Source of the DNA: Erwinia sp039023475
Lineage (GTDB): Bacteria > Pseudomonadota > Gammaproteobacteria > Enterobacterales > Enterobacteriaceae
Assembly: GCF_039023475.1 (NCBI RefSeq)
Contig: NZ_JBCHVB010000002.1
Coordinates: forward strand, 248,001 to 312,000
Length of the DNA stretch: 64,000 bases
Direction of reading: 5' to 3'
Part shown: positions 8,716 through 18,399 of the stretch, in pieces
How the letters are laid out: each line of letters begins with the position of its first letter
Position numbering within the stretch: the first letter of the stretch is position 1
Position numbers and translations under genes: made by a program
Notes under the pieces: generated by a model
Seen by the model: only the letters and a program-made list of their open reading frames with translations
Database searches by the model: none
What the model was told of the DNA's origin: nothing

Positions 8716-9210
8716 ATGATAAGCCTGATCGCGGCTTTGGCAGCCGATCGCGTTATTGGGATGGACAATGCAATGCCGTGGGATCTGCCTGCGGACCTGG
8801 CCTGGTTTAAGCGCAACACGCTGAAAAAACCGGTCATTATGGGCCGCCGTACCTGGGAGGCGATAGGTCGCCCTCTGCCGGGACGTCAGAATATTGTGGT
8901 CAGTCGTCAGTCAGGGACATCCGTGGAAGGCGTCACCTGGGTCAGCTCACTGGATGCGGCGCTTGCCGCCGCAGGCGATGCTGAAGAGATTATGATCATC
9001 GGCGGTGGGCATATCTATGAGCAGATGCTGCCGCGTGCCGACCGCCTCTACCTGACCCATATCGATGCGGAAGTGGAAGGCGATACGCATTTCCCTGACT
9101 ATGAGCCGGATCAGTGGCAGTCGGTTTTCAGCGAATTTCATGATGCTGATGAGAAGAACTCCCACAGCTACTGTTTTGAACTGCTGGAGCGGCGTCGGCA
9201 GACGGATTAA
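8716..9210 (+). CDS. folA: Dihydrofolate reductase
   Basis: NADPH-dependent reduction of dihydrofolate to tetrahydrofolate in the cytosol, and the target of trimethoprim. The 164-residue protein starts MISLIAALAADRVIGMDNAM and keeps the catalytic Asp in NAMPWDLPADLAWFK (position 27 in E. coli numbering), IMGRRTWEAIGRPLPGR and IMIIGGGHIYEQMLPRADR. Two ATGs are adjacent (8713 and 8716); the second matches E. coli. The C-terminus is about five residues longer than in E. coli. In E. coli folA neighbours apaH directly; here a phoX gene has been placed between them. Confidence 0.98.
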   Translation: MISLIAALAADRVIGMDNAMPWDLPADLAWFKRNTLKKPVIMGRRTWEAIGRPLPGRQNIVVSRQSGTSVEGVTWVSSLDAALAAAGDAEEIMIIGGGHIYEQMLPRADRLYLTHIDAEVEGDTHFPDYEPDQWQSVFSEFHDADEKNSHSYCFELLERRRQTD

Positions 9211-9228
9211 TCTTTATTCTTCAGCCAT

Positions 9229-9248
9229 ATGTAACATGGATGTAACAT
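9229..9248 (+). promoter_or_regulatory. PhoB-type box upstream of phoX
   Basis: TGTAACA occurs twice (9230-9236 and 9241-9247) with an 11-base period, which is the layout of a Pho box: two 7-bp direct repeats separated by 4 bp, consensus CTGTCAT. It lies 53-72 bases upstream of the PhoX start, where PhoB would replace a -35 element. The repeat is seen; PhoB binding is inferred. Confidence 0.65.
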
Positions 9249-9300
9249 AACAACACTAGCATTGCTTCAATTTGGGAAAACTTAAAGGAAGCAATGCAGT

Positions 9301-11190
9301 ATGTCTAATCACCCTCCAGTTCTGAACGAAGATCTCACGCATAATCCTGGCCGTCGTAAACTGCTTGCTGGTTCCGGTGCTTTCGGCCTGGCGGGTTTTA
9401 TCGGCGGCGGTATTTCCATCCCTTCTCTGGCGATGGCGAAATCAGTGCCTGCCGGGAGCAAATTACTGGGTTTTGACAGCATTCCGGCTTCCACAGCGGA
9501 TGACGTCGTCCTTGCCGAAGGCTATCAGGCAGAGGTGCTGATTTCCTGGGGCGAACCGCTGGTTGATGGCGCGCCAGCGTTTGATCCTGATGGCAAAAAC
9601 AGCGCCGCCGATCAGGAAAAACAGTTTGGCGATAACAACGATGGCATGAGTTTTTTTGCCATGGAAGAGGGCCAGGATCGCGGCCTGATGGCCATCAATA
9701 ACGAGTACGTTAATGAGCAATATCTGTTTGCGCATGGCGACAGCAAGGCGCACGACCTGGAAGATGTGAAAAAATCGCAGGCGGCGCATGGCGTTTCCGT
9801 TGTGGAGGTGCGCCGCAGTAAAGGGAATCAGTGGGAAGTGGTACGCCCCTCACGCTATAACCGTCGTATCACCGCTAATACGCCGATGCGTTTTTCCGGC
9901 CCTGCTGCTGGCGATGCAGCGCTGCATACCGACGCTGACCCGGAAGGGATGAACGTTCTCGGCACCTTCGGTAACTGCGCCAATGGTAAAACCCCCTGGG
10001 GCACCTATCTGACCTGCGAAGAAAACTTCGACACCTATTTCGGCACCAAAGAGGCGGATTACAAACTGACGGCGGCGCAGAAACGCTACACGCTGAACCC
10101 CGCCGGGCCCGAGCGTAACTGGCCCGATTTCGATCCGCGCTTTGACGTGGCAAAAAATCCCAATGAATTTAACCGTCACGGCTGGATTGTGGAGATTGAC
10201 CCTTTCACGCCTGACTCCGTACCGGTTAAGCGCACCGCGCTGGGACGCTTCAAGCATGAGAATGCGGCCGTTACGGTAGCGAAAAGCGGCGAGCTGGTGG
10301 TTTATATGGGTGATGATGAGCGCGGCGAGTATATCTACAAATATGTCTCAAAGGACAAAGTCGACCAGGCTAATCCGGCGGCGAACAAAACGTTGCTGGA
10401 CGAAGGGACGCTCTATGTCGCCATCTTTGACGGCGACACCGGAGGGACGCCGCTGAAAGGCACCGGGCGCTGGGTGGCGCTGGTACAGGGACAAAATGGT
10501 CTTACCGCGGACAAAGGCTTCCGCACGCAGGCGGATATTCTGGTCAATACGCGCGGTGCCGCCGATGTGGTGAAAGCCACCCGTATGGACCGCCCGGAGT
10601 GGATTGCCGTGAACCCGCATGATGGTCGTGCCTACTGCACCCTGACCAATAACAGCAAGCGCGGTGATGAAAATATGCCGCTCAACGCGGCTAATCCGCG
10701 ACCGAATAATGTGTATGGTCAGATTATTCGCTGGGATGAGAAGGGGGATGCTACGGCGCAGGCGTTTAACTGGGATATGTTTGTCCTGTGCGGGAATCCG
10801 ATTGCCCATCCGCAGGGTGTTAATCGCGGTACGCCAAATATTACCGAGCAGAACACCTTCAACAGCCCGGATGGCCTGGGCTTTGATGAGGCTGGACGAC
10901 TGTGGATCCTTACGGATGGCAAATACAGTAATAAAGGCGACTATGAAGGGCAGGGGAATAACCAGATGCTGGTGGGCGATCCGCAGAGCGGCGAGATCCG
11001 TCGCTTTATGGTGGGTCCCAAATCCTGTGAGCTGACGGGGATTACCTTCACGCCGGACTACAAAACGATGTTTGTGAATGTGCAGCATCCGGGTGAAGAG
11101 AAGGACTCACGCTTCCCCAACAACAGCCCACGACCACGCTCTTCCGTGATGATGATTACCCGTAAGGATGGCGGCGTGCTGGGTGCCTGA
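9301..11190 (+). CDS. phoX: PhoX-family phosphatase (DUF839), Tat-exported
   Basis: A 629-residue protein of the PhoX family, alkaline phosphatases known to use calcium and iron. The N-terminus is a twin-arginine signal: GRRKLLAGSG followed by a hydrophobic stretch GAFGLAGFIGGG, with probable cleavage near SLAMA about residue 46. This means the folded metalloenzyme is exported to the periplasm. The PhoX hallmark GTFGNCANGKTPWGTYLTCEE lies near residues 220-240, and a second conserved block is EWIAVNPHDGRAYCTLTNN. The ribosome site is AAGGAAG. An upstream Pho-box-like repeat suggests phosphate-starvation control. The gene is inserted between folA and apaH; E. coli K-12 has no equivalent there. 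Confidence 0.88.
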   Translation: MSNHPPVLNEDLTHNPGRRKLLAGSGAFGLAGFIGGGISIPSLAMAKSVPAGSKLLGFDSIPASTADDVVLAEGYQAEVLISWGEPLVDGAPAFDPDGKNSAADQEKQFGDNNDGMSFFAMEEGQDRGLMAINNEYVNEQYLFAHGDSKAHDLEDVKKSQAAHGVSVVEVRRSKGNQWEVVRPSRYNRRITANTPMRFSGPAAGDAALHTDADPEGMNVLGTFGNCANGKTPWGTYLTCEENFDTYFGTKEADYKLTAAQKRYTLNPAGPERNWPDFDPRFDVAKNPNEFNRHGWIVEIDPFTPDSVPVKRTALGRFKHENAAVTVAKSGELVVYMGDDERGEYIYKYVSKDKVDQANPAANKTLLDEGTLYVAIFDGDTGGTPLKGTGRWVALVQGQNGLTADKGFRTQADILVNTRGAADVVKATRMDRPEWIAVNPHDGRAYCTLTNNSKRGDENMPLNAANPRPNNVYGQIIRWDEKGDATAQAFNWDMFVLCGNPIAHPQGVNRGTPNITEQNTFNSPDGLGFDEAGRLWILTDGKYSNKGDYEGQGNNQMLVGDPQSGEIRRFMVGPKSCELTGITFTPDYKTMFVNVQHPGEEKDSRFPNNSPRPRSSVMMITRKDGGVLGA

Positions 11191-11230
11191 CGGCATGCTG
11201 AGTCACAGTGACGTTACCTTACCGGCAAAA

Positions 11231-11259
11231 TAAAGCCACGCCCGCCGGGCGTGGCTTTA
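11231..11259. terminator. Bidirectional terminator between phoX and apaH
   Basis: TAAAGCCACGCCC (11231-11243), a GCC loop and GGGCGTGGCTTTA (11247-11259) make a perfect 13-bp stem flanked by short A and T runs. It lies between the ends of the convergent genes phoX and apaH. Confidence 0.7.
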
Positions 11260-11311
11260 ACGGATTCCGCCTGCAACGACGCTGAGCGTTCGCGCAGGCG
11301 TTTAAGGTATG

Positions 11312-12169
11312 TTAATCCGTGCGCAGCGCGGCCTGACCGGATGCATGTTCATCAGGTAAGCGGTTTGATGGCTGGGTAAAGAACTGGCGATCCTCCCAGC
11401 GCAGCATGGTCAGCGTACCGCCCCAGCAGCATCCCGTATCCAGCCCCAGGATGCCGTCAGGCGTGCCTTTCCCTTCCAGCGATGCCCAGTGGCCGAAAAC
11501 AACGGTATACTCCCGCGAAACCGGACCGGGAATGGTAAACCACGGCTTCAGCGGCGGTGGGGCCGAGTCCGGCGCGTCTTTACAGATCATATCCAGCTGA
11601 CCATTAGGAAAGCAGAAGCGCATCCGCGTCAGCGCATTGGTGCTGAAGCGCAGGCGGGCCAGGCCGGTCAGCTCAGGAGACCAGTTATTCGGCATGTCTC
11701 CGTACATGGCATCAAGAAACAGCGGATAGGTATCGCTCGACAAAACGGCTTCCACCTCTGCGGCACACATTTTTGCCGTCTCAATGTCCCACTGAGGCGT
11801 GACGCCCGCATGGGCCATTACCAGCTTTTTCTCTTCATCGACCTGAAGCAGCGGCTGGCGGCGCAGCCAGTTGATCAGTTCATCAGCATCGTCCGCTTCC
11901 AGCAGGGGCGTAATGCGATCCTTCGGCTTATTACGGCTGATCCCGGCATAGACGGCCAGCAGATGCAGATCGTGGTTACCCAGCACCAGGCGAACGCAGT
12001 CGCCGAGGGAGCGAACATAGCGCAGGACATCCAGAGAGCCGGGACCCCGGGCAACCAGATCGCCCGTCAGCCAGAGGGTGTCCTGAACGGGATCGAAACT
12101 AACCTTGTGCAACAACGACTGAAGTTCATCATAGCAACCGTGAATGTCACCGATTAAATAAGTGCTCAT
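11312..12169 (-). CDS. apaH: Diadenosine tetraphosphatase (symmetrical)
   Basis: Cytosolic metallophosphatase that splits Ap4A into two ADP and, in E. coli, decaps Np4-capped RNAs. The 285-residue protein (E. coli 280) starts MSTYLIGDIHGCYDELQSLL. It shows the calcineurin-type metal motifs GDIHG, LWLTGDLVARGP and LVLGNHDLHLLA. It is the last gene of the minus-strand lptD-surA-pdxA-rsmA-apaG-apaH series, 81 bases after apaG. Confidence 0.97.
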   Translation of the reverse strand: MSTYLIGDIHGCYDELQSLLHKVSFDPVQDTLWLTGDLVARGPGSLDVLRYVRSLGDCVRLVLGNHDLHLLAVYAGISRNKPKDRITPLLEADDADELINWLRRQPLLQVDEEKKLVMAHAGVTPQWDIETAKMCAAEVEAVLSSDTYPLFLDAMYGDMPNNWSPELTGLARLRFSTNALTRMRFCFPNGQLDMICKDAPDSAPPPLKPWFTIPGPVSREYTVVFGHWASLEGKGTPDGILGLDTGCCWGGTLTMLRWEDRQFFTQPSNRLPDEHASGQAALRTD

Positions 12170-12250
12170 TAAACCTGTCCGGGAATGAGTGGCGATGCGC
12201 CGTCAGAAATACCGGGAAGCCCCTGGCAGGGCCTCTCGCCGAAAAATGAA

Positions 12251-12628
12251 TTAGTGAATATGCGTGGGGATGGCCAGCCTGAACACCGGAATTGCCACGC
12301 GGAAGGCTTCGCCTTCGCTGTCGACCATCTCGTAGTGTCCCTGCATCGTTCCCATTGGCGTTTCCATCACGGCGCCGCTGGTATACTGAAATTCGCCGCC
12401 GGGCTCAATGTGCGGCTGTTCGCCGACCACGCCTTCGCCCTGAACTTCCGTTTCATGACCGTTGCCGTTGGTGATCAGCCAGTAACGGCCGAGCAGCTGA
12501 ACGTGAGACCGCCCCAGGTTGCGTACGGTAATGGTATAGGCGAAGACGTAGCGATTCTCGTCGGGCGAGGATTGCGATGCCACATAGGCGCTCTGAACCT
12601 GAATACATACGCGGGGCGACTCGATCAT
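12251..12628 (-). CDS. apaG: ApaG protein
   Basis: A 125-residue fibronectin-III/DUF525-fold protein starting MIESPRVCIQVQSAYVASQS and containing LGRYWLITNGNGHETEVQGEGVVGEQP and VMETPMGTMQGHYEM, nearly identical to E. coli ApaG in length and motifs. Biochemical function is not settled; in E. coli it is linked genetically to apaH and rsmA. I use the ATG at 12628 rather than the upstream in-frame start because it gives the conserved N-terminus and sits 4 bases after the rsmA stop. Confidence 0.96.
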   Translation of the reverse strand: MIESPRVCIQVQSAYVASQSSPDENRYVFAYTITVRNLGRSHVQLLGRYWLITNGNGHETEVQGEGVVGEQPHIEPGGEFQYTSGAVMETPMGTMQGHYEMVDSEGEAFRVAIPVFRLAIPTHIH

Positions 12629-12632
12629 GATC

Positions 12633-13457
12633 TTACTTCTCCTGCTGCTGCTGAGGATGCGCAATCAGCCAGTTTGCCAGCTGGCAGTATTGGGCGACGG
12701 AGATATTTTCCGCACGGAGAGAGGCGTCAATGTTCATCTCTTCCAGCACCTCCGGCGTAAACAGATGACCCAGGCTGTTACGCAGCGTTTTACGGCGTTT
12801 ACCAAAGGCTTCTGTGGTAATACGGCTCAGCACACGCATATCCTCAACGGGGTGAGGAAGGGTGGCATGTGGCATCAGTCGCACCACGGCGGAATCCACT
12901 TTTGGCGCCGGCGTGAATGACTCTGGCGGCACTTCCAGTACCGGAATAACCTGGCAGTAATATTGCGCCATCACCGTCAGACGACCATAGGCTTTACTGC
13001 CGGGGCCAGCCACCAGGCGGTTTACCACCTCTTTTTGCAGCATAAAATGCATGTCCCGAATCGCATCAGTATAGCTGAAAAGGTGAAACATCAGAGGCGT
13101 GGAGATGTTGTAGGGCAGATTGCCGAACACTCGCAGAGACTGGCCTTTTTCGCGGGCGTAGGCCGCAAAGTCAAAGGTCATGGCGTCCTGCTGAAAAATG
13201 GTCAGCTTGGGGCCAAGAAACGGATGCGTTTGCAGGCGGGCCGCCAGATCGCGGTCAAGCTCAATGACCGTCATGGCGTCAAGACGCTCGCCAACCGGTT
13301 CGGTTAACGCGCCCAGACCGGGGCCGATTTCCACCACAGCCTCGCCGGATTGAGGGTGGATGGCGGAGACAATGCTGTCGATGATATAGGGATCGTTAAG
13401 GAAGTTCTGTCCGAAACGTTTGCGGGCGAAATGGCCCTGATGGACGCGATTATTCAT
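12633..13457 (-). CDS. rsmA: 16S rRNA (adenine1518/1519-N6)-dimethyltransferase
   Basis: KsgA-type SAM-dependent enzyme that dimethylates two adenines in the 3' hairpin of 16S rRNA late in small-subunit assembly. The 274-residue protein carries KRFGQNFLNDPYIID, the SAM motif VVEIGPGLGALTEPV and the catalytic NLPYNIS near residue 113. The start overlaps the end of pdxA by 8 bases, so translation is probably coupled. Confidence 0.98.
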   Translation of the reverse strand: MNNRVHQGHFARKRFGQNFLNDPYIIDSIVSAIHPQSGEAVVEIGPGLGALTEPVGERLDAMTVIELDRDLAARLQTHPFLGPKLTIFQQDAMTFDFAAYAREKGQSLRVFGNLPYNISTPLMFHLFSYTDAIRDMHFMLQKEVVNRLVAGPGSKAYGRLTVMAQYYCQVIPVLEVPPESFTPAPKVDSAVVRLMPHATLPHPVEDMRVLSRITTEAFGKRRKTLRNSLGHLFTPEVLEEMNIDASLRAENISVAQYCQLANWLIAHPQQQQEK

Positions 13458-14442
13458 TACTGCTCTTGATCATGGTGATGGCGAGGTTAAGCGCCGTAAT
13501 AAAGCTGCCCGCATCAGCGTGCCCCTGACCTGCCAGTTCAAGGGCAGTGCCGTGGTCAACGGAGGTGCGGATAAAGGGCAGGCCGAGGGTGATATTCACC
13601 GCACGCCCGAATCCCTGATATTTTAGCACCGGAAGGCCCTGGTCGTGATACATCGCCAGCACCGCATCGGCCTGTTCCAGATATTTTGGCTGAAACAGCG
13701 TATCCGCCGGCAGCGGACCGGTAAGCCGCATCCCCTGCTGACGAAGTTCGTTAAGCGCAGGAACGATCACATCGATCTCCTCCCGGCCCATATGCCCGCC
13801 TTCTCCCGCGTGAGGATTAAGACCACACACAAAGATATGGGGAGAAGCTAAGCCAAATTTGCTTTGCAGATCGCTGTGCAGAATAGTGATAACTTCATGC
13901 AGACTGTCGCGGGTGATTGCATCAGACACGGCTTTCAGCGGCAGATGCGTGGTCGCCAGCGCCACGCGCAGCTCTTCCGTCGCCAGCATCATCACCACGC
14001 GTTCACGACCCGCCCGCCCGGCAAAGAATTCCGTATGGCCGCTGAACGGGATGCCCGCATCATTGATCACGCCCTTATGAACCGGGCCGGTAATCAGCGC
14101 GGCAAACTCCCCGCTCAGGCAGCCGTCACACGCCCTGGAGAGGGTCTCCAGCACGTAGTGACCGTTCGCCACGCAAAGCTCACCGGCGTTGACCGGCTGC
14201 GACGTTGCCACGGGTAGCAGGGTCAGCGTTCCCGCCTTCTGGGGCAGGGCCGGCGCGCCAGGCTGATAGTCACGAAGCGTCAGCGGCAGGTTCAGTGCCG
14301 CCGCGCGCTGTTGCAACAGCAGCGGATCGGCACAGACGACCAGCTCCACGGGCCAGTCGCGCTGGGCCAGCTGAAGCGTAACGTCAGGCCCAATCCCGGC
14401 AGGTTCGCCGGGCGTGATGACCACGCGACAATTACTGAGCAC
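13450..14442 (-). CDS. pdxA: 4-hydroxythreonine-4-phosphate dehydrogenase
   Basis: NAD-dependent enzyme of the DXP-dependent pyridoxal phosphate pathway. The 330-residue protein starts at a GTG (14442) as VLSNCRVVITPGEPAGIGPD and contains GPVHKGVINDAGIPFSGHTEFF and the metal-binding region CGLNPHAGEGGHMGREE, with MYHDQGLPVLKY later. It overlaps surA by 11 bases at its start and rsmA by 8 at its end, matching the E. coli surA-pdxA-rsmA operon. Confidence 0.97.
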   Translation of the reverse strand: MLSNCRVVITPGEPAGIGPDVTLQLAQRDWPVELVVCADPLLLQQRAAALNLPLTLRDYQPGAPALPQKAGTLTLLPVATSQPVNAGELCVANGHYVLETLSRACDGCLSGEFAALITGPVHKGVINDAGIPFSGHTEFFAGRAGRERVVMMLATEELRVALATTHLPLKAVSDAITRDSLHEVITILHSDLQSKFGLASPHIFVCGLNPHAGEGGHMGREEIDVIVPALNELRQQGMRLTGPLPADTLFQPKYLEQADAVLAMYHDQGLPVLKYQGFGRAVNITLGLPFIRTSVDHGTALELAGQGHADAGSFITALNLAITMIKSSNE

Positions 14443-15727
14443 GGCTGTCCAGGATCTTCACGTAGGCGGATGCACGCTGTTCCTGCATCCAGGTCTGTGC
14501 TTCTTCCGCGAACTTGCGGTTGAACAGCAGACGGTACGCCCGCTCTTTCTGCGCCGCGTCGGTTTTATCCACCTGGCGGGTATCCAGCAGCTGAATCAGG
14601 TGCCAGCCGAATGAGGAGTGTACCGGCGTGCTCATCTGACCTTTGTTCAGCTTCAGCAGCGCATCGCGGAATGCCGGATCGAAAATCTCCGGTGAACTCC
14701 AGCCGAGGTCGCCGCCCTGGTTGGCTGAACCCGGATCCTGAGAAAACTCTTTCGCCGCCTGAGCAAAAGTGGTTTTCCCGCTGTTGATCTCTTCAGCAAG
14801 CTGTTGCAGCTTCTGACGAGCCTGATCGCTGGTCATTACCGGCGACGGCTTAAGCAGAATATGGCGGGCATGCACTTCGGTAACGGAGATGTTTTTGTTA
14901 TCGCCGCGGATATCATTCACCTTCAGGATATGGAAACCCACGCCGGAACGGATCGGGCCGACGATGTCGCCTTTCTTCGCGGTGGCCAGCGCCTGGGCAA
15001 ACAGCGACGGCAGCTCCTGGAGACGACCCCAGCCCATATTTCCGCCTTTCAGCGCCTGAGGATCGGCCGAGTAGGTGATAGCCAGCTTGCCAAAATCCGC
15101 GCCGTTTTTACTTTCGCTGACCAGCTGTTTTGCCAGGGTTTCCTGATCGTCAACCTGCTGCTGGGAAGGGTTTTCCGGCAGCGGCAGGAGAATGTGGCTG
15201 AGGTTAAGCGACGTACTGGCGTCGTTCTGGGAGCCTACCTGCTGAGCGAGGGAGTCCACTTCCTGCGGCAGGATCGTAATGCGACGACGTACTTCGTTAT
15301 TGCGTACTTCAGCAATCGTCATCTCTTTACGGATCTGCTCGCGGTAGGTGTTGTAATTCATACCATCGTAGGCCAGACGGCTGCGAAGCTGGTCGCTGCT
15401 CATTTTATTCTGCGCCGCGATGTTTGCAATCGCCTGATCGACCTGGGCGTCCGGAATCTGAATCCCGGACTGCTTCGCCATCTGCAGCAGAATGTTGTCC
15501 ATCACCAGACGCTCGGTAATCTGGTGGCGCAGCGTATTATCATCCGGAAGCTGCTGACCCGCCTGGCGGGCCTGCCCTTTGACGGACTGCATCATGCCTT
15601 CGACGTCACTTTCTAATACCACGCCGTTATTGACGACGGCGGCAACTTTATCAACAACCTGCGGGGCTGCAAACGCGGTGCTGGCTGACATCGCCACACC
15701 AAGGATCAGCATTCTCCAGTTCTTCAT
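14432..15727 (-). CDS. surA: Periplasmic chaperone / peptidyl-prolyl isomerase SurA
   Basis: Periplasmic chaperone that escorts outer-membrane beta-barrel proteins to the BAM complex. The 431-residue protein (E. coli 428) has a Sec signal peptide (MKNWRMLILGVAMSASTAFA, cleaved before APQVVDK), an N-terminal chaperone domain, two parvulin domains (LNLSHILLPLPENPS near 174 and VHARHILLKPSP near 285, the latter with DLGWSSPEIFDP) and a C-terminal helix. It lies 53 bases downstream of lptD, whose barrel it helps to fold. Confidence 0.98.
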   Translation of the reverse strand: MKNWRMLILGVAMSASTAFAAPQVVDKVAAVVNNGVVLESDVEGMMQSVKGQARQAGQQLPDDNTLRHQITERLVMDNILLQMAKQSGIQIPDAQVDQAIANIAAQNKMSSDQLRSRLAYDGMNYNTYREQIRKEMTIAEVRNNEVRRRITILPQEVDSLAQQVGSQNDASTSLNLSHILLPLPENPSQQQVDDQETLAKQLVSESKNGADFGKLAITYSADPQALKGGNMGWGRLQELPSLFAQALATAKKGDIVGPIRSGVGFHILKVNDIRGDNKNISVTEVHARHILLKPSPVMTSDQARQKLQQLAEEINSGKTTFAQAAKEFSQDPGSANQGGDLGWSSPEIFDPAFRDALLKLNKGQMSTPVHSSFGWHLIQLLDTRQVDKTDAAQKERAYRLLFNRKFAEEAQTWMQEQRASAYVKILDSRAQ

Positions 15728-15780
15728 ACTTTTTCCATTCTTCTGTCCGCACTGCGGGTTTGCATAACTAATTCACAACA

Positions 15781-18138
15781 TCAGAAAGCGCGCTGGTAAG
15801 GCAGAATTCCCTCACGCAGCATTTGACCGGTGCCCAGGCTGTAAGAAGGACTCAGGCCACGTAGCTCAATGTTGAATGATATTTTGTTGTCGTACTTACT
15901 GTTGTTATCTTCCCAGCTGGTGATTTTACGCTCGTAGCCAAGGCGGATAGCGTAGCAGCAGGAGCTGTACTGTAAGCCCACCAGCTGATCGGCTGGCTGT
16001 TTCGCTTTGGTATCGTAGTACCAGGCGCCCACCACCGACCAGGCGTCAGCAATCGGCCAGCTCGCCGTCGTACCCACCTGTGAAATCCCCTGCTGATAGC
16101 CAGGGTTTCTTACGCGGCTTAACGTCTGTTCAATATATTCCGGGCTGGTATAGCGGTAGTTCAGCTGCAACATCCGATCCGCATCACGGCGGTATTCCAG
16201 CACCGCATTTCCCTGCGAGACGTTGTCCAGGCGGGTGTCATACTGAAGACCCCCGCGAGCGCCCCAGCGATCGCTAATCCGCCACCAGGTATCGCCCGCC
16301 CAGACCAGGCTGCCGCGATCGTCGTTATCCGCCGTCTCAATGCCGGTCCGAGATGGCGTAAACGAGTAGATTTGACCTACAGAAGCGTTAAAACGTTCAA
16401 CCAGATCGTTATCAAATATGCGCGTGGTGACGCCGGTGGTCAGCTGGTTAGCGGAGGCAATGCGATCCAGGCCGCTGTAGGTACGGTCGCGGAACAGCCC
16501 GGTGTAGTCACTTTGCAGCAGCGTGGAGTCGTAGGCACGGATAGAGCTTTGATCGCGGTAAGGGAGATAAAGGTACTGCATCCGCGGTTCCAGCGTCTGC
16601 GTATAGCCCGGCGACCAGTTCATATCGCGATCGAAGACCATCTTACCGTCGACCTTAAACTGCGGCATAGTCCGGTTCACGGAGCTTTTCAGCTGGTTGA
16701 CTTTGGTTCTGTCAACGCTGTTGTTGTAATACTCAATATCGTCCTGCTGATAGCGCGTCGCCAGCAGTTTGGCTTCGGTATTCAGGCTGCCCCAGCGGTT
16801 GGAGAGCGGCAGGTTAATCGTGGGTTCCAGGTGCAGACGGGTGGCGTCCGGATATTGTTCGTTAACGTTAGTGAACTTCACCGCCTGAGCAAACACGTGG
16901 GTATCAAACGGGCCGACGTCATTCTGATAGTAGTTATAGTCCAGCTGCGGCTCGGCGCGGTAGACGTCGCGGGTGGCGTTAGTGGAGAAGATCTGGAACT
17001 GTTTGGTGGAGAGCGTCGCGTCCCAGTTTTTCTCTGCATAAGTTACGCTGAATTTCTGCGTCACGTAGCCATCGGTCGAGTTGCCGTAAGTCGAGTCAAG
17101 ATCGGTAAAATAGTAAGGATCGCTGACCTTGGTGTAGTCGATATTAAATCGCCAGTTCTGATCATAAACGCCAGAATGCCGCCAGTAGAACAGCCAGCGA
17201 TTAGAGTCCTTATCGTCTTCCATATTACGGGCCGCGGCGTCTTTATTAAACTGATCGTCGGTCGGCAGGTAGTCAAACTCCATCAGGCCCGCGCCCGCTT
17301 TGGTCAGATAGCGGAACTCATTCTGCCACTGCAAACCCCGCTCGCTCATATAGTGCGGCGTGATGGTGGCGTCAGCCTGAGGGGCAATGTTCCAGTAATA
17401 GGGCAGGATGAACTCAAAGCCGTTGGAACTGCCATACTTCGCGTTGGGGATCAGGAAGCCCGAGCGGCGGCGATCGCCGATCGGCAGCTGTAAATAGGGG
17501 CTGTAGAGCACCGGCACCGGGCCGATTTTAAAGCGGGCGTTCCAGATTTCCGCCACCTGCTCTTCGCGGTCCTGAATGACCTCGGTGCCCACCACGCTCC
17601 AGCTATTGTCGCCGGGCAGACAGGAGGTAAAGGTGCCGTTTTCCAGGATGGTATAGCGGTTCTGACCGCGCAGCTTCATCTGATCGCCGCTGCCGCGTCC
17701 CTGACGGCCAACCATTTGGTAGGTGCCGTCCCAGACGTTGGTATCTTTAGTATTAAGGTTTGACCAGGCTTTCGGGCCTTTCAGGATGACCTGATTGTCG
17801 TCATAGTGCACGTTACCCAGCGCGTCCACGGTACGGACCGGCGCCTGACCCGGCTGCTGCTTCTGATGGAGCTGCACCTCATCGGATAAGAGACGGCTGT
17901 TGCCCTGCTGGATGTCCACATTGCCGGTAAATACCGCATTATCGGGATAGTTACCTGTGGCGTTGTCCGCATTAATGGTAACGGGCAGTTCGCTGGTCTC
18001 TTTTCCCAGGACCAGCGGACGGTCATAGCTTGGCACACCCAGCATACACTGTGATGCCAGATCGTCGGCCAGACCCTGCTGGCTGTATAGCGCTGAACCG
18101 ATAAGCGTGGCCAGCAAAGTAGGTAGTCGTTTTTTCAT
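15781..18138 (-). CDS. lptD: LPS-assembly outer-membrane protein LptD
   Basis: Essential outer-membrane beta-barrel that, with LptE, inserts lipopolysaccharide into the outer leaflet. The 785-residue protein (E. coli 784) starts MKKRLPTLLATLIGSALYSQ with a signal peptide, then an OstA-type N-terminal jellyroll (ITINADNATG-like, VDALGNVHYDDN) and a large C-terminal barrel ending in ILPYQRAF. The four disulfide cysteines are kept: SQCMLG, TSCLPG and the pair in SSCCYAI. I chose the ATG at 18138 because it gives the conserved signal; an upstream ATG at 18174 is less likely. Confidence 0.98.
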   Translation of the reverse strand: MKKRLPTLLATLIGSALYSQQGLADDLASQCMLGVPSYDRPLVLGKETSELPVTINADNATGNYPDNAVFTGNVDIQQGNSRLLSDEVQLHQKQQPGQAPVRTVDALGNVHYDDNQVILKGPKAWSNLNTKDTNVWDGTYQMVGRQGRGSGDQMKLRGQNRYTILENGTFTSCLPGDNSWSVVGTEVIQDREEQVAEIWNARFKIGPVPVLYSPYLQLPIGDRRRSGFLIPNAKYGSSNGFEFILPYYWNIAPQADATITPHYMSERGLQWQNEFRYLTKAGAGLMEFDYLPTDDQFNKDAAARNMEDDKDSNRWLFYWRHSGVYDQNWRFNIDYTKVSDPYYFTDLDSTYGNSTDGYVTQKFSVTYAEKNWDATLSTKQFQIFSTNATRDVYRAEPQLDYNYYQNDVGPFDTHVFAQAVKFTNVNEQYPDATRLHLEPTINLPLSNRWGSLNTEAKLLATRYQQDDIEYYNNSVDRTKVNQLKSSVNRTMPQFKVDGKMVFDRDMNWSPGYTQTLEPRMQYLYLPYRDQSSIRAYDSTLLQSDYTGLFRDRTYSGLDRIASANQLTTGVTTRIFDNDLVERFNASVGQIYSFTPSRTGIETADNDDRGSLVWAGDTWWRISDRWGARGGLQYDTRLDNVSQGNAVLEYRRDADRMLQLNYRYTSPEYIEQTLSRVRNPGYQQGISQVGTTASWPIADAWSVVGAWYYDTKAKQPADQLVGLQYSSCCYAIRLGYERKITSWEDNNSKYDNKISFNIELRGLSPSYSLGTGQMLREGILPYQRAF

Positions 18139-18399
18139 ACGCGGTATCGAAAATTCCGTGATAGCTGGCATCATGCCGACAAACGGTCAGAGACTAACGT
18201 ACTCAACTGCGTTGCGCTAGTGTTATACCTTTCATCTTCAAAATTGCTGGCGACCTGACATCTCGTTGTTGCCGCCAACCCGCAATGTGAAATCAAAGGG
18301 TTCGTCTGGTTGTTTGACCGCGTTGCCGTTAGGCTTAGGGATAAATGACAGGTATGATAATGCAATTTTTAGCCTTGAGCATGGCGAATTGAGGAGTAT

